Assembly (NCBI GenBank): GCA_947258805.1
Contig: CAMYJV010000110.1
Location: 4,115 to 17,358 of the forward strand
Reading direction: 5' to 3'
Source: an uncultured Gammaproteobacteria bacterium
GTDB lineage: Bacteria; Pseudomonadota; Gammaproteobacteria; GCA-2729495
DNA length: 13,244 nt
This document shows positions 6,736 through 13,244 of the stretch, in pieces. A program made the translations under genes and the position numbers. The number at the start of each line of letters is the position of its first letter. The first letter of the stretch is position 1. The notes under the pieces are model-generated. The model saw nothing but the letters and a program-made list of their open reading frames with translations. It was not told the origin of the DNA and made no database searches.

Positions 6736-8054
6736 CTGCCGTGAATCGCAAGTTCGGACCGGTAAAGCTCGCCCCCGGCGTGCTGCCACGGCACGTGCTG
6801 TGCTACCTGTTTGCAGCCCTGATCAGTATTGGCGTGTACACCTACCTGGTCGCGCTGACGCCGTTCATATTGACGGTCAACCTCGGCCTGCCGGAAGTCG
6901 ACCACGGGCGCATCTCCGGCGACCTGAATGTCGCCCAGGAAGTTGCGCTGCTGGCAACACTGGGATTCTGGGGCGCACTGTCGGACCGCTTTGGCCGCCG
7001 GTTGGTCTATTCGCTGGGCTTCATGTTCCTGTTTGCCGCCTACGCGCTGTACGCCTTCGCATCGACGCCCCCGGAACTGATCCTTTACCGCATGATTTTT
7101 GCGCTGGGCATTGCGTCTACGACCACCTGCCTGTCGGCCATCCTGGCGGACTACGCCGAAGAGAAGTCCCGCGGCACACTGACCGGCATCGCCTTTTTCC
7201 TGAACGGGGTCGGGTCGGTCGCGTTCTTCATTGGCCTGACCCGGCTGCCCGACATCTTCCAGGGCCAGGGCGTGGAAGAACTGTGGGCCGGGCGCTACGC
7301 CTTTTTCGTCGTCGCCGGGATTGCGCTGCTCGCGGCGCTGGTCATGCTGGGCCTGAAGCCCGGCCGGCCTGTCGAAACAGAAGAAAAGCTGCCCGTGCTG
7401 GTGCTGATGAAGGACGGCCTGGCGGCCGGGCGCACACCGCGCATTTTCCTGTCCTACGTCAGCGCATTTGCGGCCCGGGCGGACATGGCCATCGTCACGC
7501 TCTTCCTGACGCTCTGGGTCATCCAGGCCGCCAGCGGCGAAAATCTGACGACCGCCGAAGCGACCGCGCGCGCCGGCATGATTGTGGGTATCGCCCAGAT
7601 CGCCGCGGTGATCTGGGCGCCGATCATCGGCGTGATGGGTGACAAGATCGACCGGCTGAACCTGCTGATTTTCGGCTTCACGATTGCGGCGGTTGGCTAC
7701 GGCTGGGTGTCGATGCTGGACGACGTACTCTCGCTTGCCGCGATCCCGGCATTGCTGCTGATGGGCATGGGCCTGTCCAGCGGGCAACTGTCATCGACCG
7801 TGCTGCTGGCCGAAGCCTCGCCGGTCCAGATCCGGGGTGCGACCTTCGGCGTGCAGGCATTTTGCGGCGCGCTGGGTATCCTCGCGCTGTCGGGCGGGGG
7901 CGGCCGGCTGTTCGACTCGGTCGGTCCCTACGCGCCCTTCGCTGCCGTGGCCCTTTGCAACGCCATCGTGGTGTTGCTCGCCGTCGGTGCACGACTGGGC
8001 GAGCTGCGCAACGGGAAGATCGAGCAGGCCACGGTGGCGGAAAATACCCCCTGA
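6732..8054 (+). CDS. Major facilitator superfamily transporter
   Basis: A 440-residue inner-membrane transporter with about twelve hydrophobic helices and the MFS motif A loop GALSDRFGRR at residues 81-90 between helices 2 and 3. The ATG at 6732 overlaps the ATPase stop as ATGA, so the two genes are almost certainly coupled and cotranscribed. The longer frame back to 6657 lies wholly inside the ATPase and is not needed. The substrate cannot be read from the sequence. Position suggests a role in metal or metal-ligand efflux, but this is inference from context; drug or metabolite export is equally compatible. The gene ends 30 bp before a strong terminator, closing the metal-response block. Confidence 0.88.
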   Translation: MTAVNRKFGPVKLAPGVLPRHVLCYLFAALISIGVYTYLVALTPFILTVNLGLPEVDHGRISGDLNVAQEVALLATLGFWGALSDRFGRRLVYSLGFMFLFAAYALYAFASTPPELILYRMIFALGIASTTTCLSAILADYAEEKSRGTLTGIAFFLNGVGSVAFFIGLTRLPDIFQGQGVEELWAGRYAFFVVAGIALLAALVMLGLKPGRPVETEEKLPVLVLMKDGLAAGRTPRIFLSYVSAFAARADMAIVTLFLTLWVIQAASGENLTTAEATARAGMIVGIAQIAAVIWAPIIGVMGDKIDRLNLLIFGFTIAAVGYGWVSMLDDVLSLAAIPALLLMGMGLSSGQLSSTVLLAEASPVQIRGATFGVQAFCGALGILALSGGGGRLFDSVGPYAPFAAVALCNAIVVLLAVGARLGELRNGKIEQATVAENTP

Positions 8055-8082
8055 CGCCGACCGGCAATCAATACCCAAAAAA

Positions 8083-8104
8083 AAGCCCGGCGAATGCCGG
8101 GCTT
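8083..8104. terminator. Bidirectional intrinsic terminator between convergent genes
   Basis: A perfect 9-bp stem AAGCCCGGC/GCCGGGCTT with a GAAT loop. A run of eight A immediately to the left gives a strong U-tract for the minus-strand repeat protein. TTATTTT to the right gives a weaker U-tract for the plus-strand MFS gene. The two stop codons lie 29 and 23 bases away. Confidence 0.9.
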
Positions 8105-8126
8105 ATTTTCGCGCCAGGCTGTTGGC

Positions 8127-8954
8127 TCAGTCGTCGGCCGCATCGAGGTCAAAGCTAGTTGTCTTCGAAGCCTCCTGCCCATCGGGCCCGGTGCGGGTTA
8201 CCGTGCGGCTGACGCCATCCTCCGTGCGCTCCTGCACGACCGACGTGGTCGCGGTCCGCCCATCGGGCAGCGTCGTCACGGAATCGCGCGTGTAAACGCC
8301 CGCGTCGCGATCGCGGTTAGCCACGGTGTCAGTCGTCGCCGTGTTGCCCTCGGGCCCGGTGCGGCTCACGCTACGCGCGAAGCCATCATCCGTGCGCTCG
8401 GTAGTGGCCGCCCTTGACGCAGTACGCCCGTCGGGCAAAGTCACGGCGCTGTCCCGCGTGCGCGTGCCTGCCTCGCGGTCACGCGTCATCGTGGTATCAC
8501 GAGTCGCGGTCTTGCCGTTGGGACCGGTCCGCGTTGCACGCCGCTCGTAGCCGGTGTCCGTTCGCTGACCCTGCACATCGTAACTGCCCGTACGCCCCTT
8601 CGCGCCGGTGCGCTCGCCGCTGCGCTGCCAGGTACCCTGGTCCTTGTCCCAGCTGCCCTGCTCGCTGCGCGTGCGCTGTTTGCCGTTGGGACCGGTCGCA
8701 GTGCTCTCCCGCGAGTAGCTGCCCTGGCGTGGCGCATCGGCGCGCCGCTGCTTGCCATAGGCATTCCCGTCACGCTGCGCATTGGTGCCACGGTTTCGCT
8801 GTTGCCCGCGTTGCGCACCGCCCTGGCGGCCTTCCCTGGCCGCCAGCACAATATTGTCACTGTTCGCGGCGCCCGCCGGCGTCGGCGAAGCCACCAGCCC
8901 TGCGGCAGTCAACGCTGCGGCAATCCCGAAGCCGGTCAAAATTCGTCCGTCCAT
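8127..8954 (-). CDS. Exported protein with 56-residue tandem repeats
   Basis: A 275-residue protein of unknown function. The ATG at 8954 (MDGRILTG) has GGGAG 8 bases upstream and opens a clear signal peptide (hydrophobic residues 5-22, likely cleavage after AGA near residue 29), so it is exported; no lipobox Cys is seen. After a Gln/Arg/Gly-rich stretch (40-75) come four copies of a 56-residue unit, each containing TGPxGxxAT and, in the two best copies, LPDGRTA half a unit later, so the unit is itself about two 28-residue halves. The first copy is diverged and the last is cut at 34 residues. The protein is rich in Thr, Arg, Asp and Gly, has no Cys, and has no enzymatic motif. Repeated GPxG turns suggest short beta hairpins. 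A frame extending to 9128 would add a non-signal N-terminus and is less likely. A surface or periplasmic structural role is conjecture. Confidence 0.85.
   Translation of the reverse strand: MDGRILTGFGIAAALTAAGLVASPTPAGAANSDNIVLAAREGRQGGAQRGQQRNRGTNAQRDGNAYGKQRRADAPRQGSYSRESTATGPNGKQRTRSEQGSWDKDQGTWQRSGERTGAKGRTGSYDVQGQRTDTGYERRATRTGPNGKTATRDTTMTRDREAGTRTRDSAVTLPDGRTASRAATTERTDDGFARSVSRTGPEGNTATTDTVANRDRDAGVYTRDSVTTLPDGRTATTSVVQERTEDGVSRTVTRTGPDGQEASKTTSFDLDAADD
8130..8735 (-). repeat. 168-bp tandem repeats within the exported protein gene
   Basis: The marker sequences coding for the GPxG turn occur at 8184, 8352, 8520 and 8688, exactly 168 bp apart each time. GGGCCCGGTGCGG is identical at the first two, and the last two share GGGACCGGTC. 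Exact spacing is kept even in the copy whose protein sequence has diverged most, which points to old in-frame duplication rather than recent slippage. Confidence 0.85.
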
Positions 8955-9214
8955 GACTGAAACTCCCTTTGCTGCCAGCATCCCTGGCCTGGAACGACCG
9001 CCACCTTCGCGGCCCTTGCAACACTCAACGCGCTGCCCGCTGCTCCGTTGACACGGGCCATCGCCCAGGGATCCGGAGCTTGTCGTACTGCCGCCCGCAG
9101 CACCGCGACCTGAAACACGAAACGCCACTTTCGCAGCTTATGTTCAGCGCGTTAGAGTGCGGCCCCAGGGAAGAATCTCGCCCAACGACACCCGCAGGTC
9201 GGAGTACCAAGCCC
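8955..9214. other. Divergent intergenic region (260 bp)
   Basis: It separates the minus-strand repeat-protein gene from the carotenoid oxygenase. It should hold promoters for both. A perfect TTGACA at 9048-9053 (plus strand) has no convincing -10 at 16-18 bases. No RNA gene, terminator or dyad of note was seen; frames crossing it are extensions of the flanking genes. Confidence 0.5.
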
Positions 9215-10690
9215 ATGAGCTGGCGAAAACTGCCGCTGCCCGCGGCCGACTGGCTGCCCCCGGCCGCGAATCCGAGCCCTTACGCCGGCCTGCTGTCTTC
9301 GCTGCCGGACGAGCACGACTACAACTGCGAGGTACAGGGCGAACTGCCCGAGCTGAGCGGCACCCTGTATCGGGTGGGCCCCGGACTCTACGATCGCGGC
9401 CCCGACCGCAAGCGCATGGTGCTGGACGGGGACGGCATGGTGCAGGCCCTCACCCTGGGCAAGAACGGCGCCCGTTATCGCAACCGCTACGTGCGGACGC
9501 CCAAATACCTGGCCGAAGAGCAAGCCGGGCGGTTCATTTACCCGACCTTCTCGACGCACGGATCAGGCCCCCTGCGCCACAACCTGGGGATCAACCTTGC
9601 CAACCAGGCGAACACCACGGTGATCGAATGGGCCGGGCGCGTTTACGCCTTTGACGAAGGACAAAAGCCCTACCAGCTCGACCGGAATCTCGAGACCAGC
9701 GGTGAGTGCACGATGGATGCAAACCAACCCGGCCTGCGTTACTGGGCGCACTGGAAGCTGGATGCCGCGCACCAGCGGCTGCACCTGTTGTCTCTGACCC
9801 CGGGCCCGAAATCCCTGGCCCGTGTCGTCAGCCTGGACCTGGCCGGCCGGGTGGCCGAGCGGCAGATCATTCCCCTGCCCCGCAGCGTCTACATTCACGA
9901 CTGGTTCGTGACCGAGGGGCACTTCGCGTTCCTGCTGCATCCGGCCTACATCTCGATGTCGCGGATGCTGCAAATCCTGATCGGCCGGGACACCTTCGCC
10001 ACCGCCATCGAATGGCGCCCGGAGCAGGGCTCCGTGCTCACGGTGGCTCGCCGCGGCAGCGACGACGGCGCGCGCAATCTCGAACTCGACGCGAGCTGGA
10101 TCTGGCATGCAATCAACGGCTTCGACGACGGGGAGGATCTCGTTCTGGACTACATCGGTGCCAACATGGCCGGCGGGATTGGCGACGACGATTCGGCCTT
10201 TTTCCGGCTGATGCGCGGCGTAGACCCGGGGATGCCCGCCGAGCCCGCCAGCTGGCCGCGACGCCTGCGGGTGCGCCCGAACAGCGAGCATGTCACGGAA
10301 ACGACCCTGGTGGCCGACGGCAACTTCGAACTGCCCGGCGTGCCTGCCGTGGAACGCGGGCTGCCCCACAGCCACGCGTACATGATCCGTGCCGAACCCA
10401 GCGAGGTATTCGCCCGCAGCCTGTGCGAACTGGACGGCCAGACCGGCGAAGCGCGTACCTACACCTTCGGCGCCCAGGAGTACTGCTCCGAGCCGGTGGT
10501 TTGCGACAGTCTCGACGGCGAGGCCGGACGCTACCTGCTCACGCAGGTCTACAGCGGTGCGGAGAAACGCAGTCACTTTGCGTTGTTCGATCGCCGGCAG
10601 TTTCTCGCCGGGCCGGTGGCGAAGATCCAGCTGCGTCATCACGTGCCCGTCAGCTTCCACGGCTACTGGGCGCCCGGTGCGGTCGGCTGA
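9215..10690 (+). CDS. Carotenoid cleavage oxygenase (RPE65/CCO family)
   Basis: An iron(II)-dependent dioxygenase that splits a double bond of carotenoids, apocarotenoids or stilbenes; 491 residues, the normal family size. The ATG at 9215 (MSWRKLPL) has GGAG 10 bases upstream and begins just before the conserved region; the frame is open further upstream, but that part reads like noncoding sequence. The four iron ligands are present: H179 (YWAHWK), H228 (IHDWF), H298 (WHAINGF) and H482 (FHGYW), close to the positions in the cyanobacterial apocarotenoid oxygenase. The family signatures GTLYRVGPGLYDRG, LDGDGMV and HAINGFDDGEDLVLD are also present. Its stop overlaps the nei start by one base. 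No carotenoid synthesis or rhodopsin gene is in the window, so whether the product is retinal or another apocarotenoid is unknown. Likely cytoplasmic. Confidence 0.93.
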   Translation: MSWRKLPLPAADWLPPAANPSPYAGLLSSLPDEHDYNCEVQGELPELSGTLYRVGPGLYDRGPDRKRMVLDGDGMVQALTLGKNGARYRNRYVRTPKYLAEEQAGRFIYPTFSTHGSGPLRHNLGINLANQANTTVIEWAGRVYAFDEGQKPYQLDRNLETSGECTMDANQPGLRYWAHWKLDAAHQRLHLLSLTPGPKSLARVVSLDLAGRVAERQIIPLPRSVYIHDWFVTEGHFAFLLHPAYISMSRMLQILIGRDTFATAIEWRPEQGSVLTVARRGSDDGARNLELDASWIWHAINGFDDGEDLVLDYIGANMAGGIGDDDSAFFRLMRGVDPGMPAEPASWPRRLRVRPNSEHVTETTLVADGNFELPGVPAVERGLPHSHAYMIRAEPSEVFARSLCELDGQTGEARTYTFGAQEYCSEPVVCDSLDGEAGRYLLTQVYSGAEKRSHFALFDRRQFLAGPVAKIQLRHHVPVSFHGYWAPGAVG

Positions 10691-11529
10691 TGCCCGAAGG
10701 CCCGGAAATCCGCCGTGCGGCAGATCGCCTGGAACGCGCACTGCGCGGCCAGGTGCTGACGCGGGTTCAACTCGAACGCGACGACCTGCGAGCTTTTGCC
10801 CCGCAGCTGCTCGGCAGCCGGGTCACGCGGGTCGACACGCGCGGCAAGGCCATGCTGACTCGCTTCGACAACGGCCTGAGCCTTTACAGTCACAACCAGC
10901 TCTATGGGCGCTGGTATGTCGTGCGCAGCGGGCAGCAGCCGCGCACCGGTCGCAGCCTGCGCGTGGGGCTGCACACGGACAAAAACAGTGCATTGCTGTA
11001 CAGCGCCACCGACATCAGCGTACTCGCGCCCGGCGACGAAGACACGCACCCCTTCCTGAGCCGCATTGGGCCGGACGTGCTGGACCCTTTGCTGGACAGT
11101 GGCGATATCGAGAAGCGCCTGAACGAGCCGCGATTTCGGCGCCGGGCGCTGGCCAGCCTGTACCTGGACCAGGGTTTCCTGGCCGGCATTGGCAACTACC
11201 TGCGCTCGGAGATCCTGTACTTCGCCCGCGTGCATCCCCAGGCGCGCCCGGCGGATCTTGACCGCAACGCCCGGCGACGGGTGGCCCGCCAGACGCTGAT
11301 CGTCACGCTGCGATCCTATCGCACCGGCGGCATTACGAACCGGGCAGGGCGCGCTGCCCGCCTGCAGGCGGCCGGCGCCGGTTACGAGGACCGGCGCTTT
11401 GCCGCCTACTCGCGAGCCGACCGTCCCTGCTACCAATGCGGCAGTAAGATTCGTCGCCGCGAATTTGCAACGCGGGCCGTATTTTTTTGCCCTGCCTGCC
11501 AGAGGCTGCGAAAACTCCGCCACGGATGA
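10690..11529 (+). CDS. nei: Endonuclease VIII (DNA glycosylase/AP lyase)
   Basis: Base-excision repair enzyme that removes oxidised pyrimidines and cleaves the abasic strand; 279 residues against 263 in E. coli. It begins MPEGPEIRRAADRLE, nearly the same as the E. coli Nei start, giving catalytic Pro2 and Glu3. Lys53 (RGKAML) matches the conserved lysine. SHNQLYGRW, THPFL-like HPFLSRIGPDVLDP and FLAGIGNYLRSEI are Nei landmarks. The C-terminal zinc finger has C247, C250, C267 and C270, with Arg262 of the finger loop retained. A basic 9-residue tail follows. The ATG shares a base with the upstream stop (TGATG), so translation is probably coupled to the carotenoid oxygenase; no good Shine-Dalgarno of its own is visible. 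MutM/Fpg is excluded by the Nei-type N-terminus. Confidence 0.95.
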   Translation: MPEGPEIRRAADRLERALRGQVLTRVQLERDDLRAFAPQLLGSRVTRVDTRGKAMLTRFDNGLSLYSHNQLYGRWYVVRSGQQPRTGRSLRVGLHTDKNSALLYSATDISVLAPGDEDTHPFLSRIGPDVLDPLLDSGDIEKRLNEPRFRRRALASLYLDQGFLAGIGNYLRSEILYFARVHPQARPADLDRNARRRVARQTLIVTLRSYRTGGITNRAGRAARLQAAGAGYEDRRFAAYSRADRPCYQCGSKIRRREFATRAVFFCPACQRLRKLRHG

Positions 11530-11555
11530 CACTCCCACCCGGCCGGGCGCATAAT
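11526..11555 (+). promoter_or_regulatory. Candidate sigma70 promoter for the solute-binding protein gene
   Basis: ATGACA (11526-11531), an 18-base spacer and CATAAT (11550-11555) match consensus at five of six positions each, 31 bases before the ATG at 11586. The -35 overlaps the nei stop codon. The spacer holds a perfect palindrome CCCGGCCGGG (11538-11547), a possible operator. Found by eye. Confidence 0.5.
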
Positions 11556-11585
11556 GGAGCGCCGCTTTGGAACAGGGAACGCGCG

Positions 11586-12413
11586 ATGAAAATCAAGAAT
11601 TCTGCCGGTTTAATTAGCAAAGCTGCCTGGATCGTCATCGGGACGCTGGCTGCAACTAGCCCAGCTGTTGCCGCTGAGGCCCAGGCCGGCCTGCAGCTGA
11701 CCGAACCCGAGAAAGCGTTCATCAAAGCCAAACCGACGCTGACCCTGTGCGTCGACCCCGACTGGCTGCCCTACGAGGGCCTTAGCGCCGACGGCAAACA
11801 CGTGGGCCTGATTGCGGAATACGCCCTCGAGCTCCAGACGCGCACCGGATTTGCTTTCGAATTGGTCCCGACTGCGTCCTGGGAGGAGTCCTGGCAGCTC
11901 GTCGAGGCGGGCGACTGCGATATCGTGGCGGGCCTGAACCGGACCCGCGACCGCGAGGAATACCTGAGCTTTACCGAGGAGTACATTAACGAACCCCAGG
12001 TCCTGGTGATCCAGACGGGTCGCAGTGATATCAACGGCCTGCCGGACCTGCAGGGCAAGCGCCTGGCCATGGTGCAGGCCTATTCCCTGGATGAGAAGCT
12101 GGCCCTGGACTATCCCAGGATCGACCGGGTCTACGTGGCCTCGATACGCGACGGAGTGGCCAGGCTTGCCAATGGTGAAGTCGACGGGGTCGTCGGCGCC
12201 AAGTTCCTGATGGAAACATTGCTGGAGGAAAGCGGCTACACCAATCTCCAGATCGTCGGGGACACTCGCTACCTGAACCTCGTGCGCGTGGGGTTACGCC
12301 GCGATTACTTTCGCGGCTTCACGATCATGAACAAGGCCGTGAAGTCTTTCAGCCACGCCGATCACAAGGCCATCCGCGAGCGCTACCTGGCCACGTTAGC
12401 CAGCAATCGCTAG
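11586..12413 (+). CDS. Periplasmic family-3 solute-binding protein (SBP_bac_3)
   Basis: A 275-residue exported binding protein. The ATG at 11586 has AGGGA 7 bases upstream. A signal peptide covers residues 1-30 (MKIKNSAGLISKAAW..., cleavage likely after AVAA). The mature part has the family start LTLCVDPDWLPYEGLSADGK, then VGLIAEYALEL, DCDIVAGLNRTRDRE and LSFTEEY, typical of PF00497. The pattern, with LTEPEKAFIKAKP before it, is nearest to the sensor modules of EvgS/BvgS-like kinases, here as a stand-alone protein. The only two cysteines, C55 and C111, could form a disulfide. No permease or ATPase gene adjoins it, so the ligand (amino acid or other small molecule) and transport partner are unknown; a scavenging or signalling role is possible. 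It converges with the LivJ-like gene, 17 bp apart. Confidence 0.88.
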   Translation: MKIKNSAGLISKAAWIVIGTLAATSPAVAAEAQAGLQLTEPEKAFIKAKPTLTLCVDPDWLPYEGLSADGKHVGLIAEYALELQTRTGFAFELVPTASWEESWQLVEAGDCDIVAGLNRTRDREEYLSFTEEYINEPQVLVIQTGRSDINGLPDLQGKRLAMVQAYSLDEKLALDYPRIDRVYVASIRDGVARLANGEVDGVVGAKFLMETLLEESGYTNLQIVGDTRYLNLVRVGLRRDYFRGFTIMNKAVKSFSHADHKAIRERYLATLASNR

Positions 12414-12430
12414 CTGCTGCGCCCCGTGTC

Positions 12431-13244
12431 CTAGCGGCCCTCCCAGTCCGGGAACGGGAAGATCAAACCGTAGCGGGCCCGATCCTCCGGGTACACCAGG
12501 CGCCGGCGGCCGTCCTGCCACTGGATGATGAAGATCGGCTTGCCGATCTGCAGGCCGGTTTCATCCACGCGGTACGGACCCAGCAGCGACGTGAATTGCA
12601 TGGTCCGCAACTGGTTGCGTATCTCGTCCTTGTCGCGGGGTTTACCTGCAGCACCCGCCAGCCTCGCGGCAGCCTCGATCACCTGGCCACTGGCATACGC
12701 GCCGGCAGCCGGATAACTCGCATTGCGCCCGGTCAGCTTCTTGAACCGGAACGAGAAATCGAAGGCGCCCGGCATGTGCTGGCCGCGTTTCCACTGGCTT
12801 GTTGCCATCACGCCGTCAGCATTCTCGATCCCGACCATCGCACCGAAATCGTAGAGCGCTGGCCCGTAGCTGAAGACCATGAGATCGGGCGCGAAACCTG
12901 CGGCTTTGGCTGCCCTCAGCAAGCCGACGGAATCGTCGATGTAAGAGCCGAAGATCGCAACGTCGGGCTGCGCGGCGGCCATTCGTGAAATCAGGCCAGC
13001 AAATTGGGAGGACTGCATCTTGTTACGATTGTAGGACTCGTCAAGCACCAACTCCATGCCGAACTGGGCGGCCTTCGACCGGATACCCTCCGCCATGCTG
13101 ATGGGCGCTTCGTTGTCCGCGTACACCAACGCGATGCGGCTTAGCCCCTTCTCTTTGGCGAGATCGAGAATCGGCCGCATGATCTCGGGTGCCGGTGTGT
13201 ACAATCCGAATACGTTGCGCATGCCCCGCTCGCGGTCGAACTCG
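12431..13244 (-). CDS. Branched-chain amino-acid-type ABC transporter substrate-binding protein (partial, N-terminus off the right edge)
   Basis: The C-terminal 270 residues of a LivJ-like periplasmic binding protein (Peripla_BP_6 type). The frame is open to the right edge, and residues before the internal Met at 13222 (EFDRERG) fit the fold, so that Met is not the start. Landmarks: RNVFGLYTPAPEIMRPILDLAKEKG, VALVYADNE-like IALVYADNE, DVAIFGSYIDDSVGLLRAAKAAGF, and YPAAGAYASGQVIEAAARLAG, followed by the usual ending FTSLLGPYRVDETG and a request for IIQWQDG. The family binds amino acids, amides or aromatic acids; the ligand here cannot be told. The stop is TAG at 12431-12433; no terminator separates it from the convergent gene. 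Confidence 0.88.
   Translation of the reverse strand, partial: EFDRERGMRNVFGLYTPAPEIMRPILDLAKEKGLSRIALVYADNEAPISMAEGIRSKAAQFGMELVLDESYNRNKMQSSQFAGLISRMAAAQPDVAIFGSYIDDSVGLLRAAKAAGFAPDLMVFSYGPALYDFGAMVGIENADGVMATSQWKRGQHMPGAFDFSFRFKKLTGRNASYPAAGAYASGQVIEAAARLAGAAGKPRDKDEIRNQLRTMQFTSLLGPYRVDETGLQIGKPIFIIQWQDGRRRLVYPEDRARYGLIFPFPDWEGR

Noticed and set aside
6177..7787. 536-codon minus-strand ORF opposite the ATPase and MFS genes
   Set aside because: GC-rich shadow frame: Gln/Arg/Gly-rich, no recognisable motif, fully covered by well-supported genes.
9048..9076. TTGACA as -35 of a carotenoid oxygenase promoter
   Set aside because: No acceptable -10 at 16-18 bases downstream (GATCCG, ATCCGG, TCCGGA).
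9563..10741. 392-codon minus-strand ORF
   Set aside because: Antisense to the carotenoid oxygenase, which has all four His ligands; no domain of its own.

Overview
The window is GC-rich, densely packed bacterial DNA with long ORFs, Shine-Dalgarno-led starts and stop/start overlaps. Protein content (a CydDC-like ABC exporter, a ZntA-type metal ATPase, endonuclease VIII close to the E. coli type, a bacterial carotenoid oxygenase, periplasmic binding proteins) suggests a gammaproteobacterium, probably free-living. The genus cannot be read from the sequence.

Layout. (1) 1-3316, minus strand: two coupled half-transporters of a heterodimeric ABC exporter resembling CydD and CydC; the second runs off the left edge. 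(2) 3317-8054, plus strand: a metal-response block with a MerR-family regulator whose 5' end is disrupted, a Zn/Cd/Pb P-type ATPase split by a -1 frameshift, and an MFS transporter overlapping the ATPase by 4 bp. A perfect 79-bp inverted repeat (3502-3580 and 4266-4344) flanks the regulator. Each arm ends inside a MerR-like operator: one faces left toward the ABC exporter, the other right toward the ATPase. (3) A strong bidirectional terminator at 8083-8104. (4) 8127-8954, minus strand: a secreted low-complexity protein built from 56-residue tandem repeats. (5) 9215-11529, plus strand: a carotenoid cleavage oxygenase overlapping nei by one base. (6) 11586-12413, plus: a family-3 periplasmic solute-binding protein with its own promoter. 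(7) 12431 to the right edge, minus: the C-terminal part of a LivJ-like binding protein, convergent with the previous gene.

How they may work together: the MerR protein probably senses a soft or transition metal (a Cys/His cluster follows its coiled coil). The twin operators suggest it once controlled, and may still control, both the CydDC-like exporter on the left and the ATPase-MFS pair on the right, giving a combined thiol/metal efflux divergon. As sequenced, both merR (no usable start, first HTH helix missing, an inverted copy of its own 3' end in that place) and the ATPase (single-base frameshift between the metal-binding domain and the first membrane helix) are damaged. Either the locus is decaying or rearranged, or this stretch holds assembly errors; reads spanning 3450-4750 would decide. 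The genes right of 8127 look like ordinary, intact chromosomal genes.
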